Assembly (NCBI GenBank): GCA_015680685.1
Contig: MNCI01004590.1
Location: 35,135-99,134, forward strand
DNA length: 64,000 nucleotides
Direction of reading: 5' to 3'
From: Gnetum montanum
Lineage: Eukaryota; Streptophyta; Gnetopsida; Gnetales; Gnetaceae
Positions 1 to 10,680 of this stretch are shown in pieces. A model generated the notes under the pieces. The model did no database searches, was not told the origin of the DNA, and saw nothing but the letters and a program-made list of their open reading frames with translations. The stretch's first letter is position 1. Each line of letters begins with the position of its first letter. The translations under genes and the position numbers were made by a program.

Positions 1-1346
1 GGAACCTCAATGACTCCTGCTGAACATGAGGATGTATTGGACAGATTACTTCAAACAGGACAAGTTTTAACATCCCTGTTTGACATCCCTCAGCATGCAA
101 TCACAATACAGCAGACCTCATTTCGACCAAGGGGAAACTGGTCATATCCGAAGTAAGGGCTGAGCATGCTGAGGCTAAAGTGCAAAAATTACAAGAACAG
201 CTCATCGCCTTACAAGCAGAACATCGGGTTCCCTTGCGATTGGTTCCCGCAGACCAGTTAAACAATTTTAAAACTGAGAAACTAACCAAACTAATTGTAG
301 AAAATAAGAAGGTGGCAGAAGAAAAGGAGACGGCCACTTGGGATGCCTCCACAGCAAAGGCACAAACTCATGTGCATCTTAAGGCACTCAAGGCCTTGCA
401 GGAAGAGAATAAGCAGTTGATTGTAGATAACCTTCAGTTGACTTCTGTGGAGAAGCAAAAGAATGTTCTCGATGAGCACTTTCATCGGCTGTGAGAACAA
501 TTCATCCAAGTCAACCAAGATGTAAGTTGTTTAGCTAGAGAAAATCAAACCCTCTCAATGGAGGAGGTACGCGCTATTTGACAGAAATCATCCATCGAGA
601 TTAGTGTGTGGAAGAATGAGGCTAAACGACATGAGAAGCTAAAGGAGCACTTCCATGATCAGGTGGGGATGTATAAAAAAATCCTAGAGAAGGAGATCCA
701 TATGGCCAAAGCTCAAATCAACAGCATCAGTGCCCAACACACTGATTGGGGGGCCATTGTGGACACTTATGCCTATGCCCACTAGGCGGAAATTAAGAAC
801 CGGGACCTGCAGATCCAAGACTTAATTGAATACATGGAGTTGGCAAACCTCCGATATGCCAACTTGGCCATGTTAACAGTAGGATGCCCAAGGTCAAAGC
901 TTGAGCAGCAAGTAGCTTCCACCCATATTAAATATGAAGCAGAATTTGCAGAACGAAAGAAGTTGGCTGAAAAATTAGATGTCGCAAATTCTGAACTCGC
1001 GGTGGTAAAAGAAAGCTACTAAGGACAGAAAGATATGGCAACCGACTTGGCTCGACAGCTAGCAGAACTTCACAAATACAAAGATAGGGCCAGAGCCTAT
1101 GAAGAGGAATGACAGGTGTTCGCGGCATGGTACATCAAAGCTAATCAGATGTTTCCGCAACTACCCTGTCCGTGGGAAGTGCCAACTCCATCAAACATCG
1201 GGGCATCAACATGGGTGGCACAAGACCCTCGGACCGAAGAGGAGAAGCTCCAGGCTATTCTTCAGCATCATCAACCTTCAAAGCTTGAAGCACGTGACAC
1301 GGGAAAAGCACCCATGGAGGAGCCACCGCCACCAGGAACTACATGA
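1..1346 (+). pseudogene. 3' coiled-coil ORF of element 1, C-terminal part
   Basis: One reading frame (codons starting at positions divisible by 3) runs from about 110 to the terminal TGA at 1344-1346 without a frameshift, but is cut by stops at 492, 579, 783, 1020 and 1110. Further stops occur before 110. The product is a charged, Lys/Glu/Gln/Leu-rich coiled coil. It is followed by a conserved C-terminal block with a Pro-Trp pair, an HIG-like NIGAS segment, a Trp and an EEEK run (about 1160-1260), and a Pro-rich tail. The same blocks recur at 62750-63300 (+), 23540-24480 (-) and 3949-4200 (-). Function is unknown; its place between pol and the polypurine tract corresponds to the extra ORF of Athila elements. 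The stops suit C-to-T decay with the frame otherwise kept. Confidence 0.75.
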
Positions 1347-1508
1347 GTTCCACATTTTTGTAGTTGTAGCATTTTTTCTCTGTGTTGTGTCTTCCCACAC
1401 TACGGCAATTGTCCATTTCTTTTTCTAGTTAATAATCCCATACCTATCCACTGTGTAATCACTGAAGCTTTTTCTCTTGGTAACTCGAGGACGAGTTTTT
1501 ATTCAATC
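1347..1508 (+). other. 3' untranslated stretch of element 1
   Basis: Non-coding sequence between the 3' ORF stop and the polypurine tract. It aligns with 63392-63610 of element 5 and 23310-23530 of element 3, including a short conserved piece resembling CTCAAGTTCC on the minus copies. No gene is seen. Confidence 0.5.
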
Positions 1509-1517
1509 GTGGGGGTA
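1509..1517 (+). promoter_or_regulatory. Polypurine tract of element 1
   Basis: The run GTGGGGGTA lies immediately 5' of the LTR start TGATGAG. Plus-strand DNA priming in LTR retroelements starts at such a site. Element 5 has the equivalent ATGGGGATA at 63618-63626, and the minus copies show the reverse complement (for example CATAGCCCCAT after 23297). Confidence 0.8.
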
Positions 1518-1540
1518 TGATGAGACACGGTTCGCACAGG

Positions 1541-1590
1541 CCGCGATATCGCGTCCTTCCCTATGATATCGCGTACACGATATCGCAGTC
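1541..1590 (+). promoter_or_regulatory. U3 cluster of GATATC palindromes
   Basis: GATATC occurs at 1545-1550, 1565-1570 and 1579-1584, each next to CGC or CAC extensions, directly upstream of the TATA box. The LTRs of element 4 have related clusters (41499-41551 and 49400-49515). Position and iteration suggest an enhancer-like element; this is inference. Confidence 0.55.
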
Positions 1591-1601
1591 CGCCATCATC
1601 T

Positions 1602-1610
1602 CTATAAATA
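1602..1610 (+). promoter_or_regulatory. LTR TATA box (CTATAAATA)
   Basis: CTATAAATA is conserved at the same place in the LTRs of element 3 (23120-23128 and 34005-34013, minus), element 4 (41472-41480, minus) and element 5 (51231-51239, plus). It probably fixes the start of R. Confidence 0.75.
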
Positions 1611-2011
1611 AGAGGAAAATCTCCCTTGTTTGGGGATCCCATTTTTAGTGTAGCAAAGCTCTGTCAGTTTGATCCCTCCAGAGTTAGAATTTTTCCCGTG
1701 TCTACTCGTAGTGTGGTGAATGTAATTGTACGGTGTCTTTATTCGAGTGTGTCGTACTTGGACACGCACATGACCAGCAATAAAGATCGAGATTACTTCA
1801 TCATTGCAGCATTCACTTAGTTTATTTATTTGTTATTTATTTAATGTTATTTATTGCTTTCATAGCACGGTGTGAGTACGACTTAACTACGAGCATCTAC
1901 GGGTGTGTACGGCTAGTTAAGGAATCGATTACTCATCGCGATTAGTCTTTCACCCTTAAACTCCTAAAAGTGGAACGAGTATGACTTGATTACGAGCATT
2001 TAAGTGTGACT

Positions 2012-2140
2012 GCTTGGTAGCCCAGTGGTGTAGCTAGGGGGATCTACGCTTGGTAACCCAGTGGCGTATTTGGGGTCTGTGCTTGGTAATCCTAGTGGCG
2101 TACCTAGGCCTATGCTTGGTAGTCCCAGTGGCAGTCGTGC
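2012..2140 (+). repeat. Four tandem units of about 33 bp in the LTR
   Basis: Units beginning GCTTGGTA start at 2012, 2048, 2081 and 2114, each followed by a CCCAGTGGCGTA-like segment. Element 3 LTRs show more degenerate versions of this block (around 22690-22770 and 33600-33690, opposite strand). Confidence 0.75.
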
Positions 2141-2483
2141 ATGAAGTCCAAGATGTGTACGGTTGATCAAGGAATCGGTTGCTCATCGCACTTAGGCTAG
2201 ATTAGATTTCTTACCCTTTTCCTCTTAGCTTAGATTTAGTTAAATATTATTTTCCATTGCCATCAGGAGTAGCATAGAATTAGGAACACATCATACGCCT
2301 CGTCTAGACTAAACCATACATGACATATGCAAAACTAGTCTAGATGGGAGGACAGCGAACTGCGACCTATGGCTAACTAGCTAGGTGCTACAACTAGTCC
2401 ATCTGCAAAGTTCGACCGGATCGCACATGCGACGCTCGTTTCGTATGGTTGAGTGTAGGGGTACCTCGCCACTCATCAACATT

Positions 2484-2855
2484 TAATGGTTAAAGTTAGA
2501 TTCCACTCATTCTACCACTAAATTATGATGTGAGGGAAAAGTAAATATTATGATATGAAAATAATAAAATAATAATGAAAATTAAATGTTGAAAATCATA
2601 AATTTAAACTCAATCAGAATGTTATAATAGAGGCAAATTAATCTCCATCTTATTGTCTCATATGGACTACATTCAGATACAACCCACTTGAATAAGACCT
2701 CAAGCATTTAACTCAAATTCACACTACAATCATTTGCTAACTACAATTAAAAATGAAAAACAAAATGAAATATTTTTATTATTTAATGATCTAATAGGAT
2801 CATAAATATGGTTAGTAAACATGTATTTTTAGGCAAAGAATGATTACAATATGTC
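2484..2855 (-). repeat. Partial old Athila-like LTR
   Basis: This aligns with the interior of the LTR that follows it: the stretch around 2640-2710 matches 3410-3480, and the ATCATAAATATGG-containing piece near 2800 matches one near 3570. It is the remnant into which element 1 inserted. It abuts the next LTR directly, giving two tandem LTR copies in one orientation. Confidence 0.55.
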
Positions 2856-3683
2856 TAATGAGATATAGAGTAGGCCCTATGCCCAACAATATAGATCACA
2901 AATGTTCACATGCAATCTAGTCAAATATAGTTATCTAGATAGCTAGGTGTTAGATTGTAGGTCACTATCTTCCTAATCACAATTATGTGAACTAATTTAT
3001 ATGATTAAGTATAATCAATACATATGTTAATGATTTTGTTAAAGTCATAGCTAAAAAATTATTAAAGTATTAAAATATTGAGATCTTGAATTTTCTATCC
3101 TATGTTAAAAAAATAAATTTAATATAGCCTATGCATGAATTATCCATTCCCAACTTGCTGTATATATTCTAAACATACACTAATGTTGCTAGGTCACTAG
3201 ATAACCACTACTAGGTGTACCAAGTGATGTCTTAATAGGATTACTAAATGTTAATACATACATGCTTAGAGCTAGTCATACTTATGTGATGTAATTAAGT
3301 ATGATGAATGTGAAATAATTAACTAAGTGCTTAGAATTAAAAGAATAATTAAATTATAATTATAATTAAACAACATTAAAGTAATTCTAGGTTTTGTAAT
3401 GAAGGTAAATGAATCTTAATCTTATTATCCTCATAAAGATGTGTTCAAGTACATAATCACTTGAATAATACTTCATAAAATCTACTTAGTTCATGTTACA
3501 GGTACTTAAAAAAAATTTAACTATTATAGGAAGAAACTACAAGATTTTGACTCGATAATTGATCAAATGATGTCATAAATATGGTGGATGCATGTATTTA
3601 TATTGGCATTTAATATGCTTGCATTAATGCTGATACAATGATAAAGCAAGGTCAACATAACCTATTAAAATCAAGACTCATCA
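2856..3683 (-). repeat. 3' LTR of element 2 (degenerate)
   Basis: The low-coordinate end resembles the reverse complement of the LTR terminus (TAATGAG, then a CCCTATGCCCAAC motif shared with 22350-22370). The high-coordinate end is ACTCATCA at 3676-3683, followed by TAACCACATGA, the decayed polypurine tract. Many substitutions make this one of the oldest LTRs in the window. Confidence 0.65.
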
Positions 3684-3899
3684 TAACCACATGACTCTGT
3701 TAAAAACTCATCCTTGAGTTAACAAAATTAAGATTGAGTTGTTTACAAAATTGTGAGAGTGGCTTAACTAACTTTGACTAAGTAACTGATTGACTCAAGT
3801 GTTGTGTTACAAAATTTTTTCAAGTGTTTATAAAATTAAACTTAAGGAAAACCTAAATACATTACAAAATTTTTTTTATAGATTTATACACAAACATTC

Positions 3900-6540
3900 T
3901 AAGGTATATCTCTTAGATGGAGTCAAATCGTGGTGACAAATATGGCTCCTATGATGCTACAACTACTATTAATTTTAGCTTAACTACATTTGGTGATGCT
4001 CTAATTTTCTCCTTCTTCATCTTGGGATTGTTGATGTTCCAAGCCAATTTTCTTAGATTAGTAGTTATGGAAGCCTTCCAAAGATATGATAGAGTTAGAA
4101 ACATTTTGATGAACATTGAAAAATTGGGTAGCAAACTATTTGTGTTTGATATTGAACAACTTCATTGTAGTTTTCAGCTCCTAGTAGACACACATTCTTT
4201 AGGATAATTTTTTAGCTATTGTTCTTTGATCTTTGAATCTCATTTAATGGACATCAAGCTCTATGTTAGCTATTTCAAGCTTTTGTTTCACCTCCTTATG
4301 AAGCTTGTACTCAGTCAAATACAATAAGTATGAGTTGGCTACTTATTTTTCCAACTTGAATCTTAGTCTCCCAATAGTGAGGATCACAACATTAGCATCA
4401 TAAAGATTGGCTAGCTCTATGTACTTTGTCATCTCCTTGATTTCCAAATCCTTCATGCAAAATTTTTTTTTTATTATATGCATTTAGCTCATCAAAGATG
4501 AACTACCATGCATCACCTTGGAGCTACTAAAGAGTTTCATTTATCTTTGCTTTGGCTAGTTGGATCTCTTTTTTATTTATTTCCTTCTACATGCTCACAT
4601 GTTCTTTGTAACAATTTTTAAGCTTCTTTAACTTTAGGGCTTCATTCTTCTAGGTGGTGATCTCAATGAACAATTTTCAATTAATTACTCATACATCCTC
4701 CATGAAGAGACTTCAATTCTCAATTGCCAATCTTTGTACATCATCATTCATTTATTTCAGTTTCTCTTGCTATTGCTTAAGGTATTCTTCTAGTTATTCA
4801 TTATATTTTTCTATCTTAATTAGTCTCATTTTTTTGTCTAGATTCATATTTTCTTTATGCATCATGGAAAGATCATTGTCTTCTTCATTTAGCATTATCT
4901 CTATTAGGGATGCATTCTAAATAGCTTTCTCTTTTTTCTATCTCATCTTAATGTTGTTTAACCTTATGTTGCTCAAAGGTATCATTTCTTATAAGGCTAG
5001 GCTAATGGATAGTAGGATTAAATAAGCAAGCTCTCAATTCTACAACTTTAGCTATCAGTTATTACTTGAGTGATGTATCCTCCTAAAATTTACATCTTTG
5101 TGATGATAAGCTTGCCCCTTCACTTAGTAATTGTAGACTTGGTTGATATGATGTCTTCTAGAATGTCAAAGGCATTTAAAATTAATGGTCAAGTGCCTCC
5201 AATCTCTCTAGTGCTTCCTCATGTTACGTTGCACTTATTCCCTATAATGTAGTTCTTGTGGACATTTGGATATTTATGATTATAGTAAAGTCCAATAATA
5301 TTGTTGCAAAAGCCTTAAGAGCTTCTTTAATTTTATCTACCATCACCTTCGTAGCTGTCTCCTATCCTTTATGTGGCATGATCACAACTATAGCTTCACC
5401 ATTCTCCTCTAGTAACATTAAAAGAGCTATAGTATTGTCTAAAATATTTAGCATTTGTTTTGACATAATGGATACTAGAACTTCTTCTATGCTAGGATTT
5501 GTCTAGATAGTAGGTTGACTTTTATGTTTAGAGAAGAGGTTGGAAATATCATCATGTTATCTAGTTACAATTTGAGCAACTTCATTCATATGGCTCATTT
5601 CAAGATGATAATCCATTTTTCTTCACTAGGTACTTGTTATGATGTTGTGACTCTCTCTATCCTTGCTCTAGCACCTAGTCTTTCTTTAGTGGGTGAAGGT
5701 GATGTTTTTTCCTAGAGTCTTAAGAATGGTTTTTCTTTCATTATCTCTTACCATGAGGCTATCATGGCTTTTTGGAGTATGCTATTTATTTAGCAAGTGA
5801 TCCCTCCCATTTTGAATATTTTTTTGGTTAATAATGGAAATGGAAGTATATTTCCACCTTTCTCAGTCTCTTTAAAGTGTTTCTCAATTTCAAGGAAGAT
5901 GAGTTGAGATAAGTTCATGAAGAATCATCTGCTAAGCATTACACATGTCCTATCTGAAAAAGATGTGATCTTGCTAGATCATATCATTATATTGAGATTA
6001 TACAATTCTATCTTAAAGAGGATACTTTTAGCTTGAGTTATCATTGTACTCCTTGTTCACTCTATAACACCAATACATTACCTTTTACTTGCTCTCTTTT
6101 TATGACTAGATGAATACCTCTACAACTTTTGCACCAATGTTAGAAAGCTCTAAGACATCAATAATGACCTTTAAAAATTTGAAGATGGTAATGTCCTTGA
6201 TCTTTACTATTACATATCTTTGTTGATTATTTTAAAAAATATGTCTCTCCTACACACCATTTTGTAATGGTAGAAATGGTAGGCTATAGTTGTGATGCTT
6301 GCAACTAATCATGCACCTTCTAAGAAGTAATATTCAGGAAGACTCCAAAGCTAGGCTCTTGTAATATAGAACTTTGGGTTTTTTTGGTTCTAATCCTTTC
6401 TAGGAAAGCCTCTATTAATGTGACTTTTAGGATTATCCTAGGTCTAGACACTTCATCCTACCTATACTACCCCATATTTGTAGTAGAAATCTATCTCAAA
6501 GATTTCACTTCAAGTTCTTCCTTGATGGGCCCAATTGCAT
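3900..6540 (-). pseudogene. 3' coiled-coil ORF of element 2 (relic)
   Basis: The minus reading at 3949-4134 aligns with the C-terminal block of the element 5 ORF at about 63130-63300: a Tyr-Leu-Trp segment replaces Tyr-Pro-Trp, followed by a conserved Trp-Asn/Val-Asn, a Lys/Glu run and a Val-rich end. Upstream (4300-6500) the minus strand aligns piecewise with 24000-26300. Stops and frameshifts are frequent. The plus-strand frames in this interval, some hydrophobic, are reverse-strand shadows of the coiled-coil sequence. Confidence 0.55.
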
Positions 6541-7910
6541 GTGTGCCTTCTTATTTAGGTTTTGGTTATCCACACCCACATTGATGTCCTCCTCTTTGTT
6601 ACTTTTCCCTCCATTGGGATGGACTACTCACCTCTAGAACTCTCTTAGGTGTCATCTACAATCACATGAATCATCAATCATTAGTCTTATTTATCATCTA
6701 TAGGCATTGTTATCTTTGATCATCCTTGGATTTGTCTTGATTGCAAAACATTTTATGCTAATGCATCTAAGTTATTGTGATCTACCATCTTGGAGGTTCT
6801 AAGGTAGCTAACATATTCTTAAGTTATTATTTTAATCATTATTCAAAATCTATAATTTTAAAAGTATTTAAAATGATATGTGTCATGTCCCCATGACATA
6901 AAGCTCAACTCCATAAGATCACAAGCTTTTCAATGATTTTGATTGGGTGTCTAGTTCATGAGATATCACATTTTGAAGATTTTTGTTCTCTAAATAGAAA
7001 AAAATCATCTAGCAAAATGAGAAAATAAAATGAACATCAACTAAGTATTATAACTATTTATAGCTTTTTTACACCATGTTAATGGGACTTCATCAACATA
7101 GGTTAGTTGCAAGGACATAGCAACATCAACAGGGCTATAGCTAACAATTGTCTTTAAATTTTTCTTGATTTTCAAGTAATATGTTTGGAAATTTCTAAGT
7201 AAAACTAGTATCAAATAAAAGTCAAAAGAATGATCAACATAAATGAACACTATGATTAGGTGTGAATATTAAATTTGGTGAATTGGTAAAGCATAATTCA
7301 TGGAAGTTAGGAGTGTTAAATGATAGTTTAAAATATGTATAGAGAAAATGAGAAAAAGAATGATGCAATTGGTGAAGGGAACTATAGTTTGAATGACTCA
7401 GGCATGTGAAGGCAGTGCATAGATGAGATGTCCAAAATCTATATAAGTGGATCCTCCCCAAACTAGCCTTCTTTCCTAAATATCCTAATATGACCATCTC
7501 ACAAAGTGTCCATAGACACATTGAATATTGAATGTTGATCAAGTATATGTATCACACCCATAAAACTATTATTATTAGGGCTCTGCACTATACTAAATGA
7601 GACCATTAAGCATATAATAATATACAATAGTAAAGTAAATATGGAATGAGAAGGAATTGTAGAGATTGGAACATGAGATACCTTACCATGTCCATAATTG
7701 GTTCTTATGTCAATTGTGATGACCATCATACCTATCCATCTAGGTTCTAAATCAAGTCCATATCTTTACTAGTGATATCGCATTACGTCATCCAAGATCC
7801 ATGACTATGAGCCCAACCAGAACCACATGAAAATATCATCACTTGAGAAAGAAAAAAATTAAGAAAGTAGTTATTAGATTAATTAATTAATAACTTAGAA
7901 TATTAATTTT
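6540..7910 (-). repeat. Spacer, duplicate copy A
   Basis: Non-coding spacer of element 2. It aligns with 8150-9420 as a diverged direct repeat: shared landmarks include GATCATCCTTGGA, TTGGAGGTTCTAAG and a TTAATTAATTA stretch at the end. It also aligns with the spacer of element 3 at 26460-27700. No real gene is seen; the 60-102 codon frames here have no recognisable motif. Confidence 0.65.
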
Positions 7911-7929
7911 TAGGACTCTTGGCCATTGG

Positions 7930-8130
7930 TTAAAGGGGTAACTTCAGACATGGGTGCATATCTTTCCAATCTCAAAGCCAATGCTACTCCTATCAGTAGT
8001 ATACCTTTAGATATGGGTAACATATCTTTCTAGTCACATAATAAAATTAGCCCAAAAGACTTTGAAATTCCTAGAATCAGCCTATCTTTAAGCATGGGTG
8101 CATGTCTTTCTAATGGTATCCTAGATCTCT
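7930..8130 (-). repeat. Three copies of a short spacer motif
   Basis: A block with core CATGGGTGCATRTCTTTCYAAT or GATATGGGTAACATATCTTTC occurs three times, near 7948, 8012 and 8092. In elements 3, 4 and 5 the same block occurs once (27680, 42790 and 59260). It has been locally amplified in element 2. Confidence 0.6.
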
Positions 8131-8149
8131 TCCCTGATAGGTTTAGTCA

Positions 8150-9420
8150 CGTATGTGGCTTCTTGTTCTAGTCCTAGTTGTCCATGTTTTTATCTACATC
8201 CTCCTCTTGGTTATTTTACCCTTCTTTGGAAATGACAAGCTACCTTCAAAACTCTATTGGGTGTTATGTACAATCACATTAATAATTAATTATAACTTTT
8301 TAGTTACTATCTTTAGATATTGTTAGCCTTGATCATCCTTGGAGGTTCTAAGATAGCTAATTATTCTTAATTTATTGTTCTTTTAGTCATTGCTAGTGTT
8401 CACTACCTTAGTTGTTCAAATTATTTAGTTTTTTAAAGTGTTTAAAATTTTAGTTATCCTTTCCTCACAATAGAGAGCTTGACTTCAAGAGTTCAAAATT
8501 TTTCAAATAGCTTCAAGAGGATGTTTGATTTCTAAGATATCGTTGTTGAAATATTTGGGCTCTTTGAAATTGTAAAAAACCTCTTTGAAAAAATGAGAAA
8601 AACAACAAGGTGTTACCTTGATTTATACTATTTTATCATGCATTAATGTAGCCCTTTGTGTCAACAAGGTTTTAGTGGATGATTTTCTTTTAATTTTTCA
8701 CTATTTTTTTTTATGAATTTCCAGGTAAATTTGAGGTCAAATAAGAGTTGAAAGAAAGGTCAACATGTGACACTACTATGTTTAGGTTTGAATGACAAGT
8801 TAGATAAATTGGTGAAGCATAAGTCGTAATAGTGGGATTATCAACTATTATTTTATGAAATATAGAGAAAATGAGCAAAATGGTGATGTAGTTAATCCAT
8901 GGAACTACTCTTAAATGACTTGGGCATGTGAAGATGGTTCATAAGTTAGATGTCCAAGAATTATAAAAGTGGATCCTCCTAAAGTAGGCTCTTACTTGAA
9001 ATGCCCTTGTATAACCATCTTAGAAGGTGGTTGTGGGTACATTAGAGATTGATTATCAATCAAGTCTATGTTTCATGCCCAAATAATTGTTACTAAAGAG
9101 ACCCTACACTGCAATAAATAAAAACATCAAGTACATAATTATACACACCACTGAGATGGAGATGGAATAAGAAGGGATTGCAAAGATTGGAATGTACGAT
9201 ATCTTATCATATTTTCAATAGGTTCTTGTGGCAGTTGTGGTTAAAATGACCATCTTACCTATCTATCTAATTTTTATACCAAGTTCATACCTTTGCTAGT
9301 GACATCACATTCTGTCATCATGAACTCTCCATTTGGGATCAACTACAAGAATATGATAATATCATCACTCAATAAGAGAAAATAAGGAAGAAATTATTCA
9401 ATTAATTAATTACTTAGAAC
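8150..9420 (-). repeat. Spacer, duplicate copy B
   Basis: Second direct copy of the element 2 spacer, ending in the TTAATTAATTACTTAGAA landmark at about 9400 that copy A shows near 7890. It is non-coding. Confidence 0.65.
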
Positions 9421-10084
9421 ATAGATGTCACATCTCCAAAAATTACACTTGAGACAATCCACAATTAAATCACATATAACATATTTCTTTATCATGTAAT
9501 GTCATAATGCTTATAACTTAATAAAAAGAATCACCATAAGCATTACAAATTTTCACCAAATTACATGGTAAAACCTAAAAACACATCAAAGTACATTAAG
9601 CAATAATCCATAATCATAAACCATAATCCATAAATAATTCTCATAAAATAACAAGTTTATAGCCTCAAAAGAAAGTTGATAGTATCCACAATTACAAATG
9701 CTCAAATACATCATAACATAATAAATATTAAAGAAAAATAAATCTAAAAATACAAAATAAAGCTTTAAGGATCCAGCTTCCTCATGATCAAGCTCCTAGC
9801 TCCTACCACCTAGATTAGCATACATACATGCAGGAAGGATCAAAAAACTTCTAGTAGAGCCAACCATCTTAGTGCACCTAGAACAAGTTGAAGGATGGGA
9901 CACATGCTACACAATAAACCATCTTAAGATCCATGAGATATGAAATGAAAAGAAATTTCTATATGGAACCTAGTGCTGATTTTGATGAAAATTTTGAAAA
10001 GAAACTTATGGTTTGATGGAATAAAAACCTTACTCCTAATAAAACTTAGAAAATTATACACATAAAATCTTACAAAAACTATTT
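9421..10084. other. Unassigned AT-rich sequence
   Basis: No reading frame or domain is recognised. The TGTCACATCTCC-like start near 9427 resembles the first bases of some gypsy LTRs, but no matching end or partner was found. Confidence 0.3.
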
Positions 10085-10618
10085 TTATGGTGGAAAGAGA
10101 ATAGTTAAGGTAACCCTTTTAGGGATCCTCATATTGCAAATCCTCTCATATTCAATTTTAGCAGTGATGAATGCTCTTCTTTCTTCTTCTTTCCTAGTTG
10201 AAGCTTCAACTTGGTTCACTTTAATATTTTTCCCAACAATGGTCTTTGTTTCTTTCTCATCTAACTCTTTTGCTATTTATTTTTGGGGTTCTTCATGTTC
10301 AATTGATTTTGTATCTTGTGACATGAAAGCCTCTCTCCAAGAGCCATCTTGATTATACTTTCCTTGGCATTCAGCTTCAGTGGTGCATTGGTGAAAGCTA
10401 TCCCAAACATTCAAATAGATGAAGCATCCACTGATCAGAAAGCTAAATTCATTTGAAATCCAAAGTACAAATGGACTTTCGGATGATGAACCATGGGTAG
10501 TTGCCTTACAATAAGCTCTCATGCCATGCTCTCGGAAACATCCCATTACATATGAAATAAAAGGCCTTCTTGTCACCATCTCTCTTAAGCTCACTAAAAT
10601 TAAATGCCTTACTTGCAT
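10085..10618 (-). pseudogene. Unrecognised reading frame with one internal stop
   Basis: An ATG at 10618-10616 opens a frame that runs to a TAA at 10279-10277. It then continues in the same frame for 63 further codons to a TAA at 10087-10085. The first part (about 113 residues) has two Cys-containing segments (VMGCFREHG; ECQGKYNQDGSW) and a hydrophobic stretch around FSFLISGCFIYL. The second part is Lys/Glu-rich with an Arg-rich centre and ends ILFPP. No family is recognised. A TATATAAATA box lies about 55 bases upstream of the ATG. It is not homologous to any retroelement segment in the window. It could be a captured or decayed host gene, or one with an unseen intron; the chance of a spurious frame is real. 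Confidence 0.35.
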
Positions 10619-10670
10619 TTCTTTCTCAAGTATTGAATTGTATGATGTTGTGTTTCTAAGTAGCCACAAT

Positions 10671-10680
10671 TATTTATATA
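10671..10680 (-). promoter_or_regulatory. TATA-like box upstream of the unknown frame
   Basis: Reads TATATAAATA on the minus strand, 53-62 bases before the ATG at 10618, followed by a CA-rich leader. The spacing suits a plant RNA polymerase II promoter with a short leader, but AT-rich DNA gives such matches by chance. Confidence 0.35.

Larger units (their letters stand above)
1..2478 (+). mobile_element. Athila-like Ty3/gypsy element 1, 3' portion
   Basis: The 3' end of an LTR retrotransposon whose 5' part lies before the window. It holds, in order, the C-terminal part of the extra 3' ORF, a G-rich polypurine tract and a complete 3' LTR. Assignment to the Athila-like group rests on homology of its ORF and LTR with elements 3 and 5, whose pol is of that type. 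The insertion ends at 2478. The next five bases (ACATT, 2479-2483) would be the right target-site copy, which cannot be checked because the left flank is missing. The flank from 2484 resumes an older minus-strand LTR, so element 1 is nested in it. Confidence 0.85.
1518..2478 (+). repeat. 3' LTR of element 1 (961 bp)
   Basis: Starts TGATGAG right after the polypurine tract and ends CTCATCA, a perfect inverted terminal heptamer. The length matches the 962-bp LTR of element 3. U3 is short (about 85 bp to the TATA box) and carries three GATATC palindromes. A four-fold repeat of about 33 bp follows downstream. It keeps several CpG dinucleotides (for example around 1540-1590) that are lost in the other copies, so it may be the youngest LTR here (inference). 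Confidence 0.9.
3684..9420 (-). mobile_element. Athila-like element 2, 3' portion, heavily decayed
   Basis: In minus orientation after the LTR come the 3' coiled-coil ORF (about 3900-6540) and the spacer found between integrase and that ORF in elements 3 and 5. The spacer appears twice in tandem (about 6540-7910 and 8150-9420). No gag or pol was found upstream; similarity stops near 9420. Confidence 0.65.

Noticed and set aside
1-1346. Host coiled-coil gene
   Set aside because: The frame ends just before a polypurine tract and LTR, and the same arrangement recurs in elements 3 and 5; it belongs to the retrotransposon.
2012-2140. Possible CRISPR-like array
   Set aside because: There are four imperfect 33-bp units without distinct spacers, inside a plant LTR; this is a tandem repeat.
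4654-5715. Series of hydrophobic plus-strand frames that look like membrane proteins
   Set aside because: The minus strand encodes a decayed Lys/Glu-rich coiled coil; its complement is naturally Leu/Phe/Ser-rich.
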